DNA from: an uncultured Alphaproteobacteria bacterium
Lineage (GTDB): Bacteria > Pseudomonadota > Alphaproteobacteria > Pelagibacterales > Pelagibacteraceae
DNA length: 53,278 bases
Reading direction: 5' to 3'
NCBI GenBank assembly: GCA_903869725.1
Contig: CAIQAD010000046.1
Coordinates: 1-53,278, forward strand
The notes beneath the pieces are model-generated. The model saw only the letters and a program-made list of their open reading frames with translations. It ran no database searches and was not told the origin of the DNA. This document shows, one piece after another, positions 51,212 to 53,278 of the stretch. The position numbers were made by a program, and so were the translations under genes. The number at the start of each line of letters is the position of its first letter. Within the stretch, counting starts at the first letter, position 1.

Positions 51212-51640
51212 TTATTTAATCGTACTGCCGATACTAAATATTGGAAGATATAACGCAACTAACAGTAACCCAATAATTGCTCCAATTGCAACAATCATTA
51301 TAGGCTCAATAATGGTTGTTAAGCCTTTAACCACCGTATCAAACTCTTCCTCATAATAATTTGAAATCGATTGAAACATATCTTCTAAGTTACCAGTATT
51401 TTCACCAACATAAGTTAACTGCGCAAGTTGTGCTGGAAAAACTTCTTTTTCATCAGTAAATAATTTTGATAACGAATCTCCGGTTACAATCTTTTTAGAT
51501 ATACGGTTAAGGGCGTACACAAATACCAAGTTATCCGTAACACTTTTTGCAATATTTAAAGTCTCAACAATACCAACGCCTGCGGCTTGTAAGTTTGCCA
51601 TGATTAGTAATAAATTAAAGACCAAAGATGACTTAACCAT
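51212..51640 (-). pseudogene. C-terminal fragment of type II secretion/type IV pilus inner-membrane protein (GspF/PilC)
   Basis: LQAAGVGIVETLNIAKSV ... VGENTGNLEDMFQSISNYYEEEFDTVVKGLTTIIEPIMIVAIGAIIGLLLVALYLPIF; only ~140 of an expected ~400 aa. Confidence 0.75.
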
Positions 51641-51843
51641 GCTGATTATTAAAGGTTAGTTGAATATTAAATAAAATCTATTTTAATGAAAAGAGTAGAG
51701 TGTAGATTTTTGCATAACGCTAGACAACTACTACTGAAGTTTTAACAGCATAATATTTGGTGTTTAGAGCGCACCCATCATCATCGGCGTAACGTACTAA
51801 TTATATATTCAATAAATCTAAAATTAGGTTTATATTTAATATT

Positions 51844-52149
51844 ATGACTAATTTTGATGACCGAGAAAAAGGTTTTGAGCGAAAATTTGTACATGATTCA
51901 GAAATAGAATTTAATATTAAAGCTAAAAGAGACAAATTAATTGTTAACTGGGTCTCTAAAATTTTAGATTATAATGATGAACAAAAGAATAATTATTTAA
52001 AAAAAGTTATTCATAATGAAGTTGAACAACACTCGGATGAAGATCTTTTCAAAATAATTAAAAAAGATTTAGAAGATAAAAACATTCAAGATCAAGAAAT
52101 CAGACAAAAGATGGCCGAATTTTTAGCAATTGCTAAAACCGAAGTGTAA
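51844..52149 (+). CDS. DUF1476 family protein (F1-ATPase zeta-subunit inhibitor-like)
   Basis: FDDREKGFERKFVHDSEIEFNIKAKRDKLI; alphaproteobacterial family. Confidence 0.9.
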   Translation: MTNFDDREKGFERKFVHDSEIEFNIKAKRDKLIVNWVSKILDYNDEQKNNYLKKVIHNEVEQHSDEDLFKIIKKDLEDKNIQDQEIRQKMAEFLAIAKTEV

Positions 52150-52172
52150 TTAAACGTATTAATGTATAAAGC

Positions 52173-52628
52173 TTAATTAACGATATATTTTTGAAGCTGC
52201 TCTATTAAATATTTTTGCTCATCAATCATCAAATTAACCACATCGCCAATTGATATCACGCCAACATTTTTTCCATTGTCTTGAACCGGCAAATGTCTAA
52301 CTTTTTTCTCCGTCATTAACTTCATACAATCTGCAATTTTAAATTCAGGAGAAACGGTCACTAATTCTCTCGACATCACTTCATGTAGTTGTGTGTCATG
52401 ACTATGTTTACCCATCAATATTACTTTGCGTGCGTAATCTCTTTCTGTGAAAACTCCAAGTAGTTTATCGCCATCATTGACCAGCACACAACCTATGTTT
52501 CGATCTGCCATTAATTGAATAGCTTGTTTAACTGTATTGTTAGAACTTAACGACCAAGTCTGTCTTTTATTTTGTTCTAAAAATTGACCTACGTTAATTA
52601 AGATATTTATTAAACTAGTGTGGATCAT
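52173..52628 (-). CDS. CBS domain-pair protein
   Basis: AIQLMADRNIGCVLVNDGDKLLGVFTERDYARKV; MTEKKVRHLPVQDNGKNVGVISIGDVV. Confidence 0.93.
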   Translation of the reverse strand: MIHTSLINILINVGQFLEQNKRQTWSLSSNNTVKQAIQLMADRNIGCVLVNDGDKLLGVFTERDYARKVILMGKHSHDTQLHEVMSRELVTVSPEFKIADCMKLMTEKKVRHLPVQDNGKNVGVISIGDVVNLMIDEQKYLIEQLQKYIVN

Positions 52629-52752
52629 AATTTTTTATAATTGTTATGACGATTGCAATCAATCTAACCTAATATTACAGTCAATGTAAGCATATAAAGA
52701 ATTTAGAAATGTATTAATAATTTATTTACTAAATATTAATACATTGTTTGAT

Positions 52753-53115
52753 TTAGGTTTTTAATTTAGTCATCCACTCAAGATATTCTTTAATAAACTT
52801 ATCTGTAGGTTTTATAGTTTTTTTTCTTTTGTCTGATTTACTATTAGCTTTTAGTAAAATTCCTTCTTGTGTAGCATCATCAATGTAAGAAATTAAACTT
52901 AACCTAGAAACAATATTATTTGGGACTGTCTCTAGCAGTTCTTCAATGTGCAAATCTTTATCTAAAAAATAATGATGCATTATATTTAGCATTAAAAGAT
53001 AGCCTCCTGGCGTTCTTCTAAAAAAACCTACTGTTTTGTAAATATGATTATGGGTAACGAATTCATCAAAAAAAAACTTACTTGCTTGCGCTATATTTTT
53101 TTTATTTACACCCAA
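52753..53115 (-). CDS. MarR-like winged-helix regulator (tentative)
   Basis: SRLSLISYIDDATQEGILLKANSKSDKRKKTIKPTDKFIKEY resembles MarR recognition helix plus wing (SDKRxKxIxPT). Confidence 0.5.
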   Translation of the reverse strand: MGVNKKNIAQASKFFFDEFVTHNHIYKTVGFFRRTPGGYLLMLNIMHHYFLDKDLHIEELLETVPNNIVSRLSLISYIDDATQEGILLKANSKSDKRKKTIKPTDKFIKEYLEWMTKLKT

Positions 53116-53181
53116 ATAATTATACCTTCTTTATACAATTTGATCGTTGTAATTGATGACTTTAAAAAAACTTATAATTTT

Positions 53182-53278
53182 ATGATAAAATTTTTAAGAT
53201 TGTTAAATTTTGAATATTTTTTTATTACAAAATTAAAAAAAGGTATACCAGAAATTTTTGCTAAAAAGCTAACATATC
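53182..53278 (+). CDS. partial ORF running off window end
   Basis: MIKFLRLLNFEYFFITKLKKGIPEIFAKKLTY..., open to the last base. Confidence 0.4.
   Translation, partial: MIKFLRLLNFEYFFITKLKKGIPEIFAKKLTY

Overview
The window is AT-rich chromosomal DNA from an alphaproteobacterium. Gene order, very low GC and tight gene packing suggest SAR11/Pelagibacterales (inference). Positions 1-33.5 kb are mostly core genes on the minus strand: dnaE-rpsB-tsf-frr-uppS-cdsA-dxr-bamA-lpxD-fabZ-lpxA-(lpxI), lolC/lolD, proS, DUF1467, rnj, coaX and a complete 14-gene nuoA-N operon. Positions 33.5-42.4 kb carry quinone oxidoreductase, tRNA-Val(GAC), a 2OG-Fe(II) oxygenase, a tautomerase, an amino-acid permease, an MFS transporter, a cytochrome b561/molybdopterin oxidoreductase pair and a DUF4010 membrane protein. 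Positions 42.5-46.9 kb look accessory: an uncharacterised three-gene unit with a long leader, a contiguous scar made of a helicase 3' end and a GHKL ATPase 5' end, a secreted hydrolase bounded by a 72-bp near-perfect direct repeat, hsp20 with a ROSE-like RNA thermometer, and a structured non-coding transcript with an 11-codon micro-ORF. The remainder carries stress genes (OYE, fasciclin, sodB, FeS-type photolyase plus TIGR03643 partner), a decayed gspF/pilC, DUF1476, a CBS protein and a MarR-like regulator. Strongest leads: (i) the scar truncated exactly at the 72-bp repeat, (ii) the structured RNA at 46.41-46.69 kb, (iii) the ROSE-like element, (iv) the rpsB leader, (v) absence of pyrH and rseP from their usual operon positions.
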